Counted from the first letter of the stretch, positions 36,618-45,469 are shown. The stretch: DNA of 47,581 nt from an uncultured Legionella sp. (GCA_903877115.1 CAIRCS010000199.1:1-47581); one strand, 5' to 3'. Notes: a model not told the origin generated them from the letters alone. Translations and numbers: made by a program.

Positions 36618-36760
36618 CGTCGTTACAAGCGTTAGCGAGGCAACCCAGTGTCCTTAGGCATTTGATATAAGTCACTGGATTGCTTCACTTCGTTCGCAAA
36701 GACGACATTTCATAATGCGTCGTTGCGAGCGTTAGCGAAGCAATCCAGTGACTTTAGGCG
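36618..36760. repeat. Two copies of the CGTCGTTGCGAGCG repeat
   Basis: First unit 36618-36706 is itself an inverted repeat (GTCGTTACAAGCGTTAGCGA ... CGTTCGCAAAGACGAC) around a GTCACTGGATTGCTTC core. Second partial unit 36717-36760 repeats the left arm. Same family as 23351-23424. It lies between the flgM-like gene and the SDR, convergent ends, and may act as a terminator. Confidence 0.75.
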
Positions 36761-36765
36761 CTGCT

Positions 36766-37509
36766 TCAATGTGGTTGCATACGCAATGCACCATCCAAAC
36801 GAATGGTTTCCCCATTAATGAGCGTGTTCTCAATCAAATGCAACACCAATGATGCATACTCTTCGGGATGTCCTAAGCGTTTAGGAAATAATAACGTTTC
36901 AACCAAGCTGTCTTGCACCTCTTGCGGCATGCCTAACAGCATAGGTGTTGCGATCAAACCAGGCGCTATCGTATTGACTCGAATACCTAAACTGGCTAAT
37001 TCACGTGCAGCAGGTAATGTCATAGCCACCACGCCGCCTTTGGAGGCCGCATAAGCCGTTTGACCGATTTGTCCTTCAAACGCTGCAATAGAAGCAGTAT
37101 TAATAATCACACCGCGTTCTTGTGATTCGCCTTTCGGTTCTAAATTAGCCATTGCGCCCGCTACAACACGCATCACATTAAATGTTCCAACTAAATTAAT
37201 ATCAATGACTTGTTTGAACTCTTGCAAGGGCATCACCCCTTTTTTGCTCACCATGCGCCGTGCTGGTGCAACTCCGGCACAATTGACTAATATAGAAGGG
37301 ATTCCAATACATTCTATAGTTTGTTGCAAAGCTTGTTCCACAGCCAGATCTGACGTCACATCACATTCTATGCCGTTCTGAGTATTATCTGAAATATGGC
37401 GATCCCAAATCATGACTTTGATGCCTCGTTGCTGCAAAGCCAAAGCGGTTACTTTCCCCATACCGGATGCACCACCCGTTACAATCGCAGATTGACCAGA
37501 AACATCCAT
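36766..37509 (-). CDS. Short-chain dehydrogenase/reductase
   Basis: Classical SDR of 247 residues. NAD-binding TGGASGMG at 11-18, NCAG near 87, and the YxxxK pair in YAASK. D35 after the second strand (MIWDRH) points to NAD rather than NADP. The overall pattern, including GVIINTASIAAFEGQIGQTAYAASKGG, resembles 3-hydroxyacyl-CoA dehydrogenase type 2-like SDRs. Substrate is not certain. It starts three bases after the isochorismatase-fold gene, so the two are an operon. Confidence 0.88.
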   Translation of the reverse strand: MDVSGQSAIVTGGASGMGKVTALALQQRGIKVMIWDRHISDNTQNGIECDVTSDLAVEQALQQTIECIGIPSILVNCAGVAPARRMVSKKGVMPLQEFKQVIDINLVGTFNVMRVVAGAMANLEPKGESQERGVIINTASIAAFEGQIGQTAYAASKGGVVAMTLPAARELASLGIRVNTIAPGLIATPMLLGMPQEVQDSLVETLLFPKRLGHPEEYASLVLHLIENTLINGETIRLDGALRMQPH

Positions 37510-37512
37510 ATC

Positions 37513-38082
37513 CTACCCCTCAGTTTTAGCCTGGCTACGCGGTATAAACACCTTGCTTAACGCTTTAAAAGTGGCTGTACCTGCCTGTTCCATCCATTCA
37601 AAAAATACCATCTCGCGAGTCACCAATTGCACACCGGCTTGCTGCATTCGTTGCAATCCATACGTATGATCAAGCGTGTTGCGACTGCTGACCGCATCAA
37701 CCACTACAAAGACCTCTACCCCTGCACGACATAAATCCAAAGCAGTTTGTAACACACAAACATGGGTCTCGATTCCGACCAAAACAGCTTGTTTTTTATT
37801 CGCCATTTGCCAGTGCTTTTGAAAAGATTGATCGCGAGTACATGAAAAACATAGTTTATTAATGTCTGTTTTACCCGGCATCAGTTTGCTTAATGGTTCA
37901 ATAGTAGGTCCGAGCCCCTGTGCATAATGCTCTGTCACCAATAATGGAACGTCTAATTCAGCCGCCAAACGCATCAACCATTGGCACTTGGTTATCAATT
38001 CATCACTTTGTCCAACATAAGGCGTTAACTTTTCTTGGACATCAATCACTATCAAACAAGATTTTTCCTTTTGGAGTAACAT
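37513..38082 (-). CDS. Isochorismatase-fold cysteine hydrolase
   Basis: 189 residues. The catalytic triad of the cysteine hydrolase family is D14 (IVIDVQEKL), K76 (INKLCFSC) and C109 (ETHVCV), with the cis-peptide region GIETH. YcaC-like proteins of this size have this pattern; the substrate is unknown. GGAGAGGGGC precedes ATG 38082. It is the first gene of a unit with the SDR. Confidence 0.85.
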   Translation of the reverse strand: MLLQKEKSCLIVIDVQEKLTPYVGQSDELITKCQWLMRLAAELDVPLLVTEHYAQGLGPTIEPLSKLMPGKTDINKLCFSCTRDQSFQKHWQMANKKQAVLVGIETHVCVLQTALDLCRAGVEVFVVVDAVSSRNTLDHTYGLQRMQQAGVQLVTREMVFFEWMEQAGTATFKALSKVFIPRSQAKTEG

Positions 38083-38170
38083 GCCCCTCTCCGTCTTCCA
38101 TCACTTCTATAAAGTACACTAAATTATAAGTACTAACAATTTATCAGGTGCGCTCGTGACACATGGGTGG

Positions 38171-39478
38171 CTAAAGTCCATCCGTTCCTTCTTCCGGTTC
38201 TGAATTGGAGATTCGACAAGCTGCCACCCCTAGTTGATCAGAACGATGTCGCCAAAATTTTGGCATAAAAAAACAGCATAAGACGACACCTAGCGTGCAA
38301 AATAATCCACCAGAAACCACCGCAGCTCTTACACCAAAACCTGCTGCCATAAAATCGGCCCTGGTATCGCCAAATTTGGGGGCACTTAAGTGATTTAACA
38401 TCTCGATACTCGCCAATCGACCTCTATAAGCTTGAGGAATGGTATTATTCCATAAGATTGTACGAAAAATATTACTAATAGTCTCAAACCCTCCTGCCAA
38501 TACTAAGCAAAAAAGCACCCACCACAAGGATGACGACAGCCCTAATCCCATCATAGTAATGCCCCACAGCGCTGCCGCAATAGCAATTGCCTTCCCATCT
38601 CGATTCACCCGTGTCGTCCATCCGCTAAAAAAAGACATCAATAAAGCACCTAATGGCGGTGAAGCGTACAATAATCCCAGGACTTTTACGCCGCCTAGCA
38701 TTTGTGCCATCGCCGGAAACAATACATTAGGTACTGCAAAAATCATTGCAATAAAATCGATTCAATAACTGCCCATCAGTTCTTGTCGTCGAAATGCGAA
38801 TCGCATACCCTGCTTCAGTGAAACTAGAATAGGTATACGCTCTTCTTTTATGGGTTTGGGAAGGTTGTGCATCATAAATAGGCTAAGAAAGGAAATTAAA
38901 AATGTTGCAAAATCCATAAAACAGGTAATAACTATGCCATATTTAACAATAACCAAACCCGCAACAGAGGGTCCAGCTACCATGCAAATACTTATTTTAA
39001 AACTTCTAAGTGCTCCCAAGGAATTGTAGTCTGATGGAGAGACCAATTGTTGACTAATACTATCCAACGCAGGTCTGTGAAATCCATTGATTGCAGACAT
39101 GAAAGCGGAAACCACAAAAACCAAACTCACACTCGGATGCGCATAAAAAGCATTTAGACCCAATAATACACAACAAACACTTAGCAATAATTCGCTTATT
39201 AACAACAAAAATCGGCGATTATAGCGATCAGCAAATAATCCCCCAGGTAATGAGGTTATTAACAATGACAATAATTGAATAAAACTTAGCAACCCAACCA
39301 TGGGTGTTGAATGGGTTAAAATATACATTTGATAAGGTAAAGCAACCCCAGTCATCATTGCCCCCATCAATGATACAAACTGACCTAGATAAAGGAGTCG
39401 ATAGTCTCTATTATTTCTAAGTAAGGAAAGATTCAGCAAATAATTATTCATTGTTCTTCCGACTAATTGTTTCAACAC
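38171..39478 (-). pseudogene. MFS transporter pseudogene, in-frame TGA
   Basis: Two open segments in the same frame, 39478-38762 and 38761-38171, are parts of one MFS carrier of about 435 residues. The break is a single TGA codon (38762-38764) in a membrane helix: MGSY-stop-IDFIAMIFAVPN, where enterobactin-exporter-like relatives have a Leu. No frameshift is involved. The N-terminal half keeps the loop FADRYNRRFLL and about six helices; the rest keeps the second bundle and ends EPEEGTDGL. The start is probably ATG 39451 (MNNYLLNLSLLRNN). It resembles efflux-type MFS proteins of the EntS class. Confidence 0.75.
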
Positions 39479-39623
39479 ATTGTTCTAAATATATTTTTTT
39501 TAGCATTCTTAGTTCTGAGTCAGGAAAATAATCCCGTTTTATGTCACATCTAAAACCCATAGTCAATTACCACTATTTTATAGCCCTTAGCATGCAATGC
39601 ACACCCCTCTTGTAGGACAAATA

Positions 39624-39652
39624 TTGACAATGCAGATTATTTTATATACAAT
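39624..39652 (+). promoter_or_regulatory. Near-consensus sigma-70 promoter
   Basis: TTGACA at 39624-39629 and TACAAT at 39647-39652, 17-base spacer. The ATG at 39681 is about 22 bases after the expected transcription start, which supports that start over the upstream in-frame ATGs at 39597 and 39630. Confidence 0.75.
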
Positions 39653-39680
39653 ACAGGTTCATAAAAAAACCGAGATATTT

Positions 39681-40277
39681 ATGAAAGACGATGATTCCAT
39701 AGCAATAGAATGCTCTCAATTGATGCAAAAATACATGATTTTTTTTCAATCTAAACCTCATTTTGCACCATTAAGCATGGATTATATGAACCATGCAATA
39801 AGGACTATCTCAAGCTTAACCAATAATCGCCAGGATTTAACGAAAACTATCAATGCTGTCGTCACAACTACTAACGAGCTAATCCCTGGAATCCATAACC
39901 AACAAACCTTGGATCACATTGCGAACGCGTTAATGTTAACGACCCAATACGTCAATGGAAAGATTCCAAATAAAGAAGAGTTTGAATCAAGACTGAAAAC
40001 AGAATGTAATATTATCATGCAAAAGCATCAAAAACATACAATAGTAGGTTATACCTTAGCCACAGCTATCGCAGTGAGCACACTAGCAATAGGCTGTGCT
40101 TTACCCTACATAGCGCTGGCTTGTGTGTTAGCGGCTGCAATTGCAGGACTCACCTATCAACATACCAATGATCCACACCGCATTATTGGAGATAAATTAT
40201 TTCAAGGTGATTTTAAACCTTCTGCGCCTCCTGAGAGGCATGAACCAGATGAATTATCAGCACTATATGGCATATAA
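39681..40277 (+). CDS. Hypothetical protein with C-terminal membrane hairpin
   Basis: 198 residues from ATG 39681. Residues 1-115 are polar and helical; a hydrophobic hairpin of about 36 residues follows (TIVGYTLATAIAVSTLAIG and YIALACVLAAAIAGL), then a polar tail with Pro/Asp/Glu (SAPPERHEPDEL). No signal peptide. The layout of a soluble head, a two-helix membrane hairpin and a short tail is often seen in translocated proteins of vacuolar pathogens that insert in host membranes, but the function is unknown. The strong promoter upstream indicates a monocistronic gene. Confidence 0.65.
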   Translation: MKDDDSIAIECSQLMQKYMIFFQSKPHFAPLSMDYMNHAIRTISSLTNNRQDLTKTINAVVTTTNELIPGIHNQQTLDHIANALMLTTQYVNGKIPNKEEFESRLKTECNIIMQKHQKHTIVGYTLATAIAVSTLAIGCALPYIALACVLAAAIAGLTYQHTNDPHRIIGDKLFQGDFKPSAPPERHEPDELSALYGI

Positions 40278-40280
40278 ATA

Positions 40281-40340
40281 AATGGCACTAAGTTAAGAAA
40301 AATTTACCGATCCGTGTTTTTCTTTTAACTTAGTGCCATT
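40281..40340. repeat. Long inverted repeat after the membrane-hairpin gene
   Basis: AATGGCACTAAGTTAA (40281-40296) pairs with TTAACTTAGTGCCATT (40325-40340), 16 bp perfect, extended inward by GAAAAA/TTTTTC with a two-base bulge. The right arm carries a T run. It begins three bases after the stop codon. Likely terminator or RNA stem. Confidence 0.65.
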
Positions 40341-40353
40341 AGCTTGTAAATAG

Positions 40354-40366
40354 ATAGGACTTACGC
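40354..40366. repeat. Orphan terminal sequence of the MITE family
   Basis: TAGGACTTACGC matches the outer 11-12 bases of the 123-bp MITE but the following sequence does not. It may be a remnant end of a related or larger element. Confidence 0.4.
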
Positions 40367-40450
40367 TTGGCATGTTACCAGGACAAGATCGCCTCATATC
40401 TGAACGGCATTATCTTCAGAGAGTAGCGTGTCGACCAAAGCTCGAAATAA

Positions 40451-40876
40451 TCACTTGGGTTCCGGCTTTTTCCTAAAAGGATTGGTGCTGAATGGGGTGC
40501 ATGGGCCGCTACTGGCAGGAGCTGCGTCAGACGTGTCGCTCGGTATCCCTCCATCAATCCGGCCAGATGTAGATGTTTTACTGATTGGTTCAAGCTTAGG
40601 TCGCATGCCTGCAGCCGCATTTTCTGCTCTTGTTGCTCTTGCTGCTGCTCTTGCTGCTGCTCTTGCTGCTGCTTCTACCTTTGCCTCATTCTCTTCATGA
40701 AGCCCATACAATGCATTAGTAATAACATCCGTGGGGGAGTTGACGGCTTTGTCTGAAGCCTTATGAGGCACTTCATCATCAGGCTCGTTACCGTCAGCGT
40801 CTATTTTTTTCTTCGTCTTTGCATTGATCAGGTTGCCTGCATCATCTCTTTGTGTCTTTTTATCATCGTCATTCAT
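40451..40876 (-). CDS. Low-complexity hypothetical protein with Ala/Arg repeat
   Basis: 141 residues from ATG 40876, with AAGGA ten bases upstream. A longer frame to 40987 has no ribosome site and is not used. The N-terminus is Asp/Lys-rich. Residues about 66-85 are a repeat of AAAR units (EAAARAAARAAARATRAENAAAG) encoded by a 12-base tandem repeat. The C-terminus is Pro/Ser/Thr-rich and basic (NPFRKKPEPK). It is predicted to be mostly disordered. There is no signal peptide. Function is unknown; an effector or nucleic-acid-binding role is a guess. Confidence 0.55.
   Translation of the reverse strand: MNDDDKKTQRDDAGNLINAKTKKKIDADGNEPDDEVPHKASDKAVNSPTDVITNALYGLHEENEAKVEAAARAAARAAARATRAENAAAGMRPKLEPISKTSTSGRIDGGIPSDTSDAAPASSGPCTPFSTNPFRKKPEPK
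40638..40673. repeat. 12-bp tandem repeat, three perfect copies
   Basis: CTTGCTGCTGCT is repeated three times exactly, flanked by degenerate copies, inside the gene at 40451-40876. It encodes AAAR on the minus strand. Copy number changes would keep the frame. Confidence 0.85.
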
Positions 40877-41251
40877 GATATATTTTTCCTTAATTAGGCA
40901 TTTAATAAACCAATCCCCAATCCTGTGGGCGGTTACCATATTGCTGTGTAGTTTAAGTTTAGTATACGTGTATTGAGTGTCAAGCACCCCATTATATGTA
41001 TAGAGCGGGCTTGTTAGTTCTTATCTAATGTCCGATAAGGCATCTGGTTCATATTTCTTAGGCGCAGTAGATGGCTCAAAATCACCGTGAAATAATTGAT
41101 CTCCAATAATGCTGTGCGGATCATTCGGCCGATATATTCAAACATAAGGCACAAGATGCGGTTGCCCGGGGATGTTACAGATATACTTTTAATTCCACGC
41201 ATCTCAGAGTATGCTATGCACATTTGAATTTCGTAGCACGTAGGTATTAGC

Positions 41252-42181
41252 ATGTGGTTTAATAATGTCTTAATTTATTCGTATCAATCCAAACAAATGT
41301 TTTCCCAAATCCAGGCCATGGAACAAGAGCGTTTGAAGCCTTGTCCACCGCATGCACGTTTTACGTTTGGTTGGATTCCACCTTTTGAGCAAGAATTAAT
41401 TCACGAAGTGGCTGGCTGTATTATGGTATGTTTGGGAAAAGAAGAACGTATCCTACCACGGAGTGTCGTTCAACGGCATCTTACTGAAAAAATCAAAGCA
41501 TTGGAAACAGAACGAGGCTTTGCCGTCAAACGTTCTGAACGTGCTCATTTGGCTGAAGATATTGAATTCGAATTATTGCCCAAGGCATTTTGTCTACAAA
41601 AAAAATTATATGCACTGTTTGATACCGTAGAACAACGCTTGATACTCAATACCAGCAGTGTCAATCAAGCCTCACAATTACTGGCTTTATTACGCAAATC
41701 CATTCCAGACATTCAGATCGATCCAGTCGGATCTCCTGACAATTTGGCATTACGGTTTAATGATTGGATCAACCACCCCAATGATTTACCCCCCAATTTT
41801 TCACTTGCTTCTGACTGTATCTTGTCGTCTCTGGACAATGAAAAAAAACGCTTTGCCTGTAAAGGAGGCGAGCTTAACGAAATTCAATCGCTGCTTGCAC
41901 AAGGATTTTCTGCAACAGAGCTTTCTTTAATATGGGATGAGCGAATTCAATTTACATTGACTCAAGCCTTAAGTCTAAAACGGATTAAATGTTTAGATTA
42001 TCTGCAGGATGAACTCCATCAGATCGCTGACATGGATGGCGAAGAACTGCAACGTGATGCCAGAATTACCTTATTAGCAGGAGAATTACGTGGCTTATGT
42101 AATAGCATAACAGCTGAATTAGTTTCTCAACCTGCTCAACCCAAAAATAGTGCGCATGCAGCCGTTGCTTGTGACGCATAA
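41252..42181 (+). CDS. rdgC: Recombination-associated protein RdgC
   Basis: Ring-shaped DNA-binding protein that restrains RecA-promoted recombination. 309 residues. The N-terminus MWFNNVLIYSY, the segment GKEERILPRSVV, LLPKAFC, ALLRKSI, and the C-terminal LSLKRIKCLDYL and LLAGELRGLCNSI match RdgC along its length. ATG 41252 fits the family start. Separated from bamD by 13 bases, so the two are likely cotranscribed, an uncommon pairing. Confidence 0.92.
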   Translation: MWFNNVLIYSYQSKQMFSQIQAMEQERLKPCPPHARFTFGWIPPFEQELIHEVAGCIMVCLGKEERILPRSVVQRHLTEKIKALETERGFAVKRSERAHLAEDIEFELLPKAFCLQKKLYALFDTVEQRLILNTSSVNQASQLLALLRKSIPDIQIDPVGSPDNLALRFNDWINHPNDLPPNFSLASDCILSSLDNEKKRFACKGGELNEIQSLLAQGFSATELSLIWDERIQFTLTQALSLKRIKCLDYLQDELHQIADMDGEELQRDARITLLAGELRGLCNSITAELVSQPAQPKNSAHAAVACDA

Positions 42182-42194
42182 TGGATAAACCGAC

Positions 42195-42989
42195 ATGAAA
42201 CGAATCGCCCTGCTATTAGTTATAGTGTTTTCTCTGTTTCCTTTAAGTGGTTGCAAACATTTATGGGGACATTCGGATGAGGATGATGACAGCCCCTATA
42301 AAGATATGAACGCGCAACAGATATACACTGAAGCCAAACAGAAATTGACCAAACATCAATATACTGAGGCCATTAAACGGTTAGAAGCATTGGATACCCT
42401 ATATCCTTTTAATGATAAAGCAGAGCAAGCAGGTATTGATTTAATTTATGCATATTATAAAAAGGAAGATTATGCTTCTTGTGCAGCAAGTGCAGAACGG
42501 TTTATTCACCTTTATCCGCGATCCCCTGCTATTGATTACGCCTATTATATGAAAGGAATGGCTAATTTCAATCAAACACGAGGGGTCGTGGCCAATATTC
42601 TCCCTTTGAATATTTCCAAGCGCGATCCAGGCACACAAGCACAAGCTTATTCAGATTTTGCGTCATTGGTTCAAAAATTTCCTGATAGCCCCTACCGACC
42701 CAACGCTTTGCAACATATGATTTTTTTACGCAACTCCTTTGCACAACGCGAATTGAATGCCGCCTATTACTACTATAACCGCAAAATGTATGTGGCCGCT
42801 GAAGAACGCGCTAGCTATTACCTCAAAACCTATCCACAAGCTCCGCATGCTAAGGAAGCATTGGCCGTTGTATATTATTCAGACTTGGCTTTGCATTTAA
42901 ACGATGCGGCCAATGATGCATTAACCGTGTATCAAGACAACTACCATAGCAAACCCAAAAAACCTTTCGATCGTTCGCAAGAAATATAG
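42195..42989 (+). CDS. bamD: Outer-membrane assembly lipoprotein BamD
   Basis: Essential lipoprotein of the BAM complex, which inserts beta-barrel proteins such as the two barrels at 27604-29099. 264 residues. It has a lipobox LSGC with C20 as the lipidated residue, followed by TPR-type repeats (AQQIYTEAKQKLTKHQYTEAIKRLEALDTLYPF). DYAYYMKGMANF and YYLKTYPQAPHAKEALA are typical. It is preceded by rdgC and followed by a tRNA-Ser gene with its own promoter. The length is normal. Confidence 0.93.
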   Translation: MKRIALLLVIVFSLFPLSGCKHLWGHSDEDDDSPYKDMNAQQIYTEAKQKLTKHQYTEAIKRLEALDTLYPFNDKAEQAGIDLIYAYYKKEDYASCAASAERFIHLYPRSPAIDYAYYMKGMANFNQTRGVVANILPLNISKRDPGTQAQAYSDFASLVQKFPDSPYRPNALQHMIFLRNSFAQRELNAAYYYYNRKMYVAAEERASYYLKTYPQAPHAKEALAVVYYSDLALHLNDAANDALTVYQDNYHSKPKKPFDRSQEI

Positions 42990-43001
42990 GTACTAAAAGT
43001 G

Positions 43002-43029
43002 TTTACAAGAACTGGCGCTCTGTTATAAA
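43002..43029 (+). promoter_or_regulatory. Promoter of the tRNA-Ser gene
   Basis: TTTACA at 43002-43007 and an extended -10, TGTTATAAA (43021-43029), with a 16-base spacer. Expected start a few bases before the tRNA 5' end at 43039. Confidence 0.7.
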
Positions 43030-43038
43030 ATCCGAAAC

Positions 43039-43126
43039 GGAGAGATGGCAGAGTGGTCGATTGCGGCGGTCTTGAAAACCGTTGAAGGGCAACCTTCCCA
43101 GGGTTCGAATCCCTGTCTCTCCGCCA
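43039..43126 (+). tRNA. tRNA-Ser (anticodon UGA)
   Basis: 88 bases including an encoded CCA end (43124-43126). The acceptor arms GGAGAGA and TCTCTCC pair perfectly. The anticodon loop CTTGAAA at 43071-43077 gives TGA at 43073-43075, reading UCN serine codons. A long variable arm (GTTGAAGGGCAACCTTCCC region) and the T-arm GGGTTCGAATCCC are present. All these are class II tRNA-Ser features. Confidence 0.97.
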
Positions 43127-43167
43127 AACCAATCATTCTTACCCCACTAAATTAATAAGATTAAACT

Positions 43168-44403
43168 TTGATTAACATCGCAAGCCACACAAAAACAGCG
43201 CTTTTAACGGCATTTTTAGTGTTTTCTAACCCAATAGTTGCAGAAAACCAGGAAACTATGCGAATCAATACTCCAAAAGATAGCGGTAATATAGAAGTAA
43301 TCAATGCCGAAAATTCAAAAAATATTCGTTTGAAAATTCGCCCTGACAACCATGCAACCAATTATCAATGGTTCAATTTTGTTATTAACGGCAAGCCGGG
43401 CGAAGCCTTTTTTTTAGCCATTGAGAATGCAGGCTCAGCCTCATATCCAAAATGGAATGATACGGGAGCATACAGAGCTACCGCTTCTTCAGATGGTAAA
43501 ACTTGGTCTCGTTTAGACACTAGATTTGATCAAAAAGAAGGGATACTGACTATTCAAGGAAAATTGATCAGTCATGACATGCAAATAGCTTACTTCCCGC
43601 CCTATCCTTATGCAAGACATCTACAATTAATTGAGCAAGCCAAAAAAATTCCAAATGCGATTGTTTCAAGCCTTGGGAAATCTGTTGAAGGACGTGATAT
43701 CACCCTATTAACCATCGGCGCACCTGGGCCTGATAAAAAAAACATTTGGCTTATCGCACGCCAACATCCCGGCGAAACCATGGCTGAATGGTACGTGGAA
43801 GGATTGATTGAACGCTTGGCATCAGGAGAGAATTTATCAGCGTTATTAGATAGTGCGGTATTATATATTGTTCCCAACATGAACCCTGATGGGACGTATC
43901 ATGGCAATTTGCGCACCAATGCAGCTGGGAAAGATTTAAATCGACAATGGAATATCTTCAACAATCAAGATACGGCCCCGGAAGTTTTCTATGTCCGACA
44001 AGCGATGTTACAAACAGGGGTTTCTGCTTTTTTTGATATCCATGGCGATGAAACCCATCCCTATGTTTTTCCAAATGGGCGTGGCCTTGGTTGTGCCTAT
44101 AATCCTGAAATGCTGAGCATAGAGGGTGAGTTTTTGGATGCGTATATCGCGGTAAGTCCCTATTTACAAAAAGAATCCCAATATACACCCGATCTTCCAG
44201 GCCATCCCAATCTTAATATGGCAAAAACTTTTTTTGCTGAACACCTAAACTGTTTGTCATTGGTGCTTGAAATGCCGAATAAAGAACTCATTACTGGCGA
44301 AGATTGGACTAATCAGGATTGCAAACATTTCGGCGCACATTTAATCGAGCCATTAGTTAAATTAATCCCCAAATTATCAAACAAAAAAGCAACCATAAAG
44401 TGA
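43168..44403 (+). CDS. M14-family zinc carboxypeptidase (cytosolic-carboxypeptidase-like)
   Basis: Zinc peptidase of 411 residues from TTG 43168. An N-terminal beta domain (NIEVINAENSKNIRLKIRPD) leads into the catalytic domain, with HPGE (H200, E203), the Arg/Asn region DLNRQW, zinc His in FFDIHGDE (H292) and catalytic Glu in VLEMP (E368). This is the CCP/Nna1-like subfamily. Start choice is open: the frame from 43168 adds TKTALLTAFLVFSNPIVAEN, which looks like a signal peptide, whereas ATG 43258 (MRINTPKDSG) has AGGA just upstream and matches cytosolic relatives. Confidence 0.82.
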   Translation: MINIASHTKTALLTAFLVFSNPIVAENQETMRINTPKDSGNIEVINAENSKNIRLKIRPDNHATNYQWFNFVINGKPGEAFFLAIENAGSASYPKWNDTGAYRATASSDGKTWSRLDTRFDQKEGILTIQGKLISHDMQIAYFPPYPYARHLQLIEQAKKIPNAIVSSLGKSVEGRDITLLTIGAPGPDKKNIWLIARQHPGETMAEWYVEGLIERLASGENLSALLDSAVLYIVPNMNPDGTYHGNLRTNAAGKDLNRQWNIFNNQDTAPEVFYVRQAMLQTGVSAFFDIHGDETHPYVFPNGRGLGCAYNPEMLSIEGEFLDAYIAVSPYLQKESQYTPDLPGHPNLNMAKTFFAEHLNCLSLVLEMPNKELITGEDWTNQDCKHFGAHLIEPLVKLIPKLSNKKATIK

Positions 44404-44411
44404 TAGCTTTC

Positions 44412-44873
44412 TCAACATGCCAGCTGCACAATAAACTCCCACTCCTCAGAACTCACCGGCAAAACCGACAAACGATTTCCCTTGCGCAATAAGGGCATCT
44501 TACTCAGTTCTGGATGATGCTTCAATGCATCTAAAGCAAGAAAATGCGCAAATTTTTGGCGAAATTGAATGTCGACCATAAACCAACGTGGTTTATCTGG
44601 GGTGCTCTTCATATCAGGGTGCTCAGAGTCCGGATCCCATGCCGTAAAATCAGGATAAGCAGCGCGCACCACTTCTGCAATACCTACAATACCAGGTGGT
44701 TGGCAGTTTGAGTGATAAAAAAAGACCAAATCACCCACACGCATCTCATCACGCATAAAATTACGTGCCTGATAATTACGCACGCCATCCCAGCAAGATG
44801 TTTTTTTGGGCGCCTGACTTAAATCATCAATGCTAAAACAAGATGGCTCAGACTTCATTAACCAATACTTCAT
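44412..44873 (-). CDS. EVE-domain protein (THYN1-like)
   Basis: 153 residues, one EVE domain. It begins KYWLMKSEPSCFSIDDL, then WDGVRNYQARNFMRDEMRVGDLVFFYHSNC and PGIVGIAEVVR, all conserved in bacterial EVE proteins and human THYN1. EVE domains are related to YTH/PUA folds and bind modified bases or methylated nucleic acid. Eight bases separate its stop from that of the convergent carboxypeptidase. Housekeeping role unknown. Confidence 0.9.
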   Translation of the reverse strand: MKYWLMKSEPSCFSIDDLSQAPKKTSCWDGVRNYQARNFMRDEMRVGDLVFFYHSNCQPPGIVGIAEVVRAAYPDFTAWDPDSEHPDMKSTPDKPRWFMVDIQFRQKFAHFLALDALKHHPELSKMPLLRKGNRLSVLPVSSEEWEFIVQLAC

Positions 44874-45096
44874 AATATCTCCTATACCGTCTTTTATTTT
44901 TTAATTGACCAGAACGTGTCATCAATTAGACTCTCTATTGCAAATTAATAAACAATCTGTTATCAATTATGATAATAATATTAAAATAAACCACAATTAT
45001 GCTATAATGGGCATGTTTAGAAGAATAATCAATAGCCTACTTTTATTAGCTACAAGCACTATAGAAGCTATTAGATAATGCAATTGTATCTATTCG
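44874..45096. other. AT-rich spacer
   Basis: No established gene. A TATAAT lies near 45003, and the ATG at 45013 opens a 21-codon frame (MFRRIINSLLLLATSTIEA...) with a signal-like hydrophobic core; it has no ribosome site and is probably chance. The left end should carry the promoter of the EVE gene. Confidence 0.5.
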
Positions 45097-45469
45097 CTAC
45101 GGTTTTTTGACATCTGAAGAAACGTCATGTTGGAGTGAGCATTGCAAGGCGCTGAATAGAGGCCCGGCCCCCGCCAATATTGTAATAAATGGAGCAACTG
45201 ATCGAATCCGTGAAGCAACTTTCTCTAAATCATAAATGACCTCATCTTCACCAAACAATAGCATGTTCGGGAAGGAAGGCGGGCTAAATCTTGATCTGAA
45301 ATAATAGGGATTTTATTCGTATTCAGCTTATACGCTTGCATTTGAATTATAAAATTTTGTATTGTTTGTTCTGGAAATTCGGAACCTCGTGATGAAATAT
45401 ATTGGGGTCTTTTAAGAATACCCGCGAAATTGTCTCCTTAGTATCAAGATGATCTTTTGGGCTGAAGTG
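45097..45469 (-). pseudogene. Broken 3' extension of the large transporter gene
   Basis: Directly after the TGA of the transporter the same frame reads on as HFSPKDHLDTKETISRVF...HHEVPNF. It then passes, after one frame change near 45370, to EQTIQNFIIQMQAYKLNTNK and ISDQDLARLP, and after a second change near 45268 to NMLLFGEDEVIYDLEKVASR ending ...QHDVSSDVKKP and TAG at 45097-45099. Each piece has coding-like composition, so this is probably the decayed end (about 120 codons) of a longer protein. It could instead be a separate dead gene. Confidence 0.55.

Noticed and set aside
38762..38764. TGA as a sense codon (recoding)
   Set aside because: TGA is used as a normal stop in many intact genes here and Trp is encoded by TGG, so the in-frame TGA codons are taken as nonsense changes.
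40554..40700. CRISPR-like repeats at the CTGCTG region
   Set aside because: The repeat is a 12-bp in-frame tandem array without spacers; no CRISPR array was seen anywhere in the window.
41014..41253. Minus-strand frame of 79 codons before rdgC
   Set aside because: No ribosome site, no recognisable motif, and it covers the expected rdgC promoter. Could be an old transposase fragment but nothing supports it.
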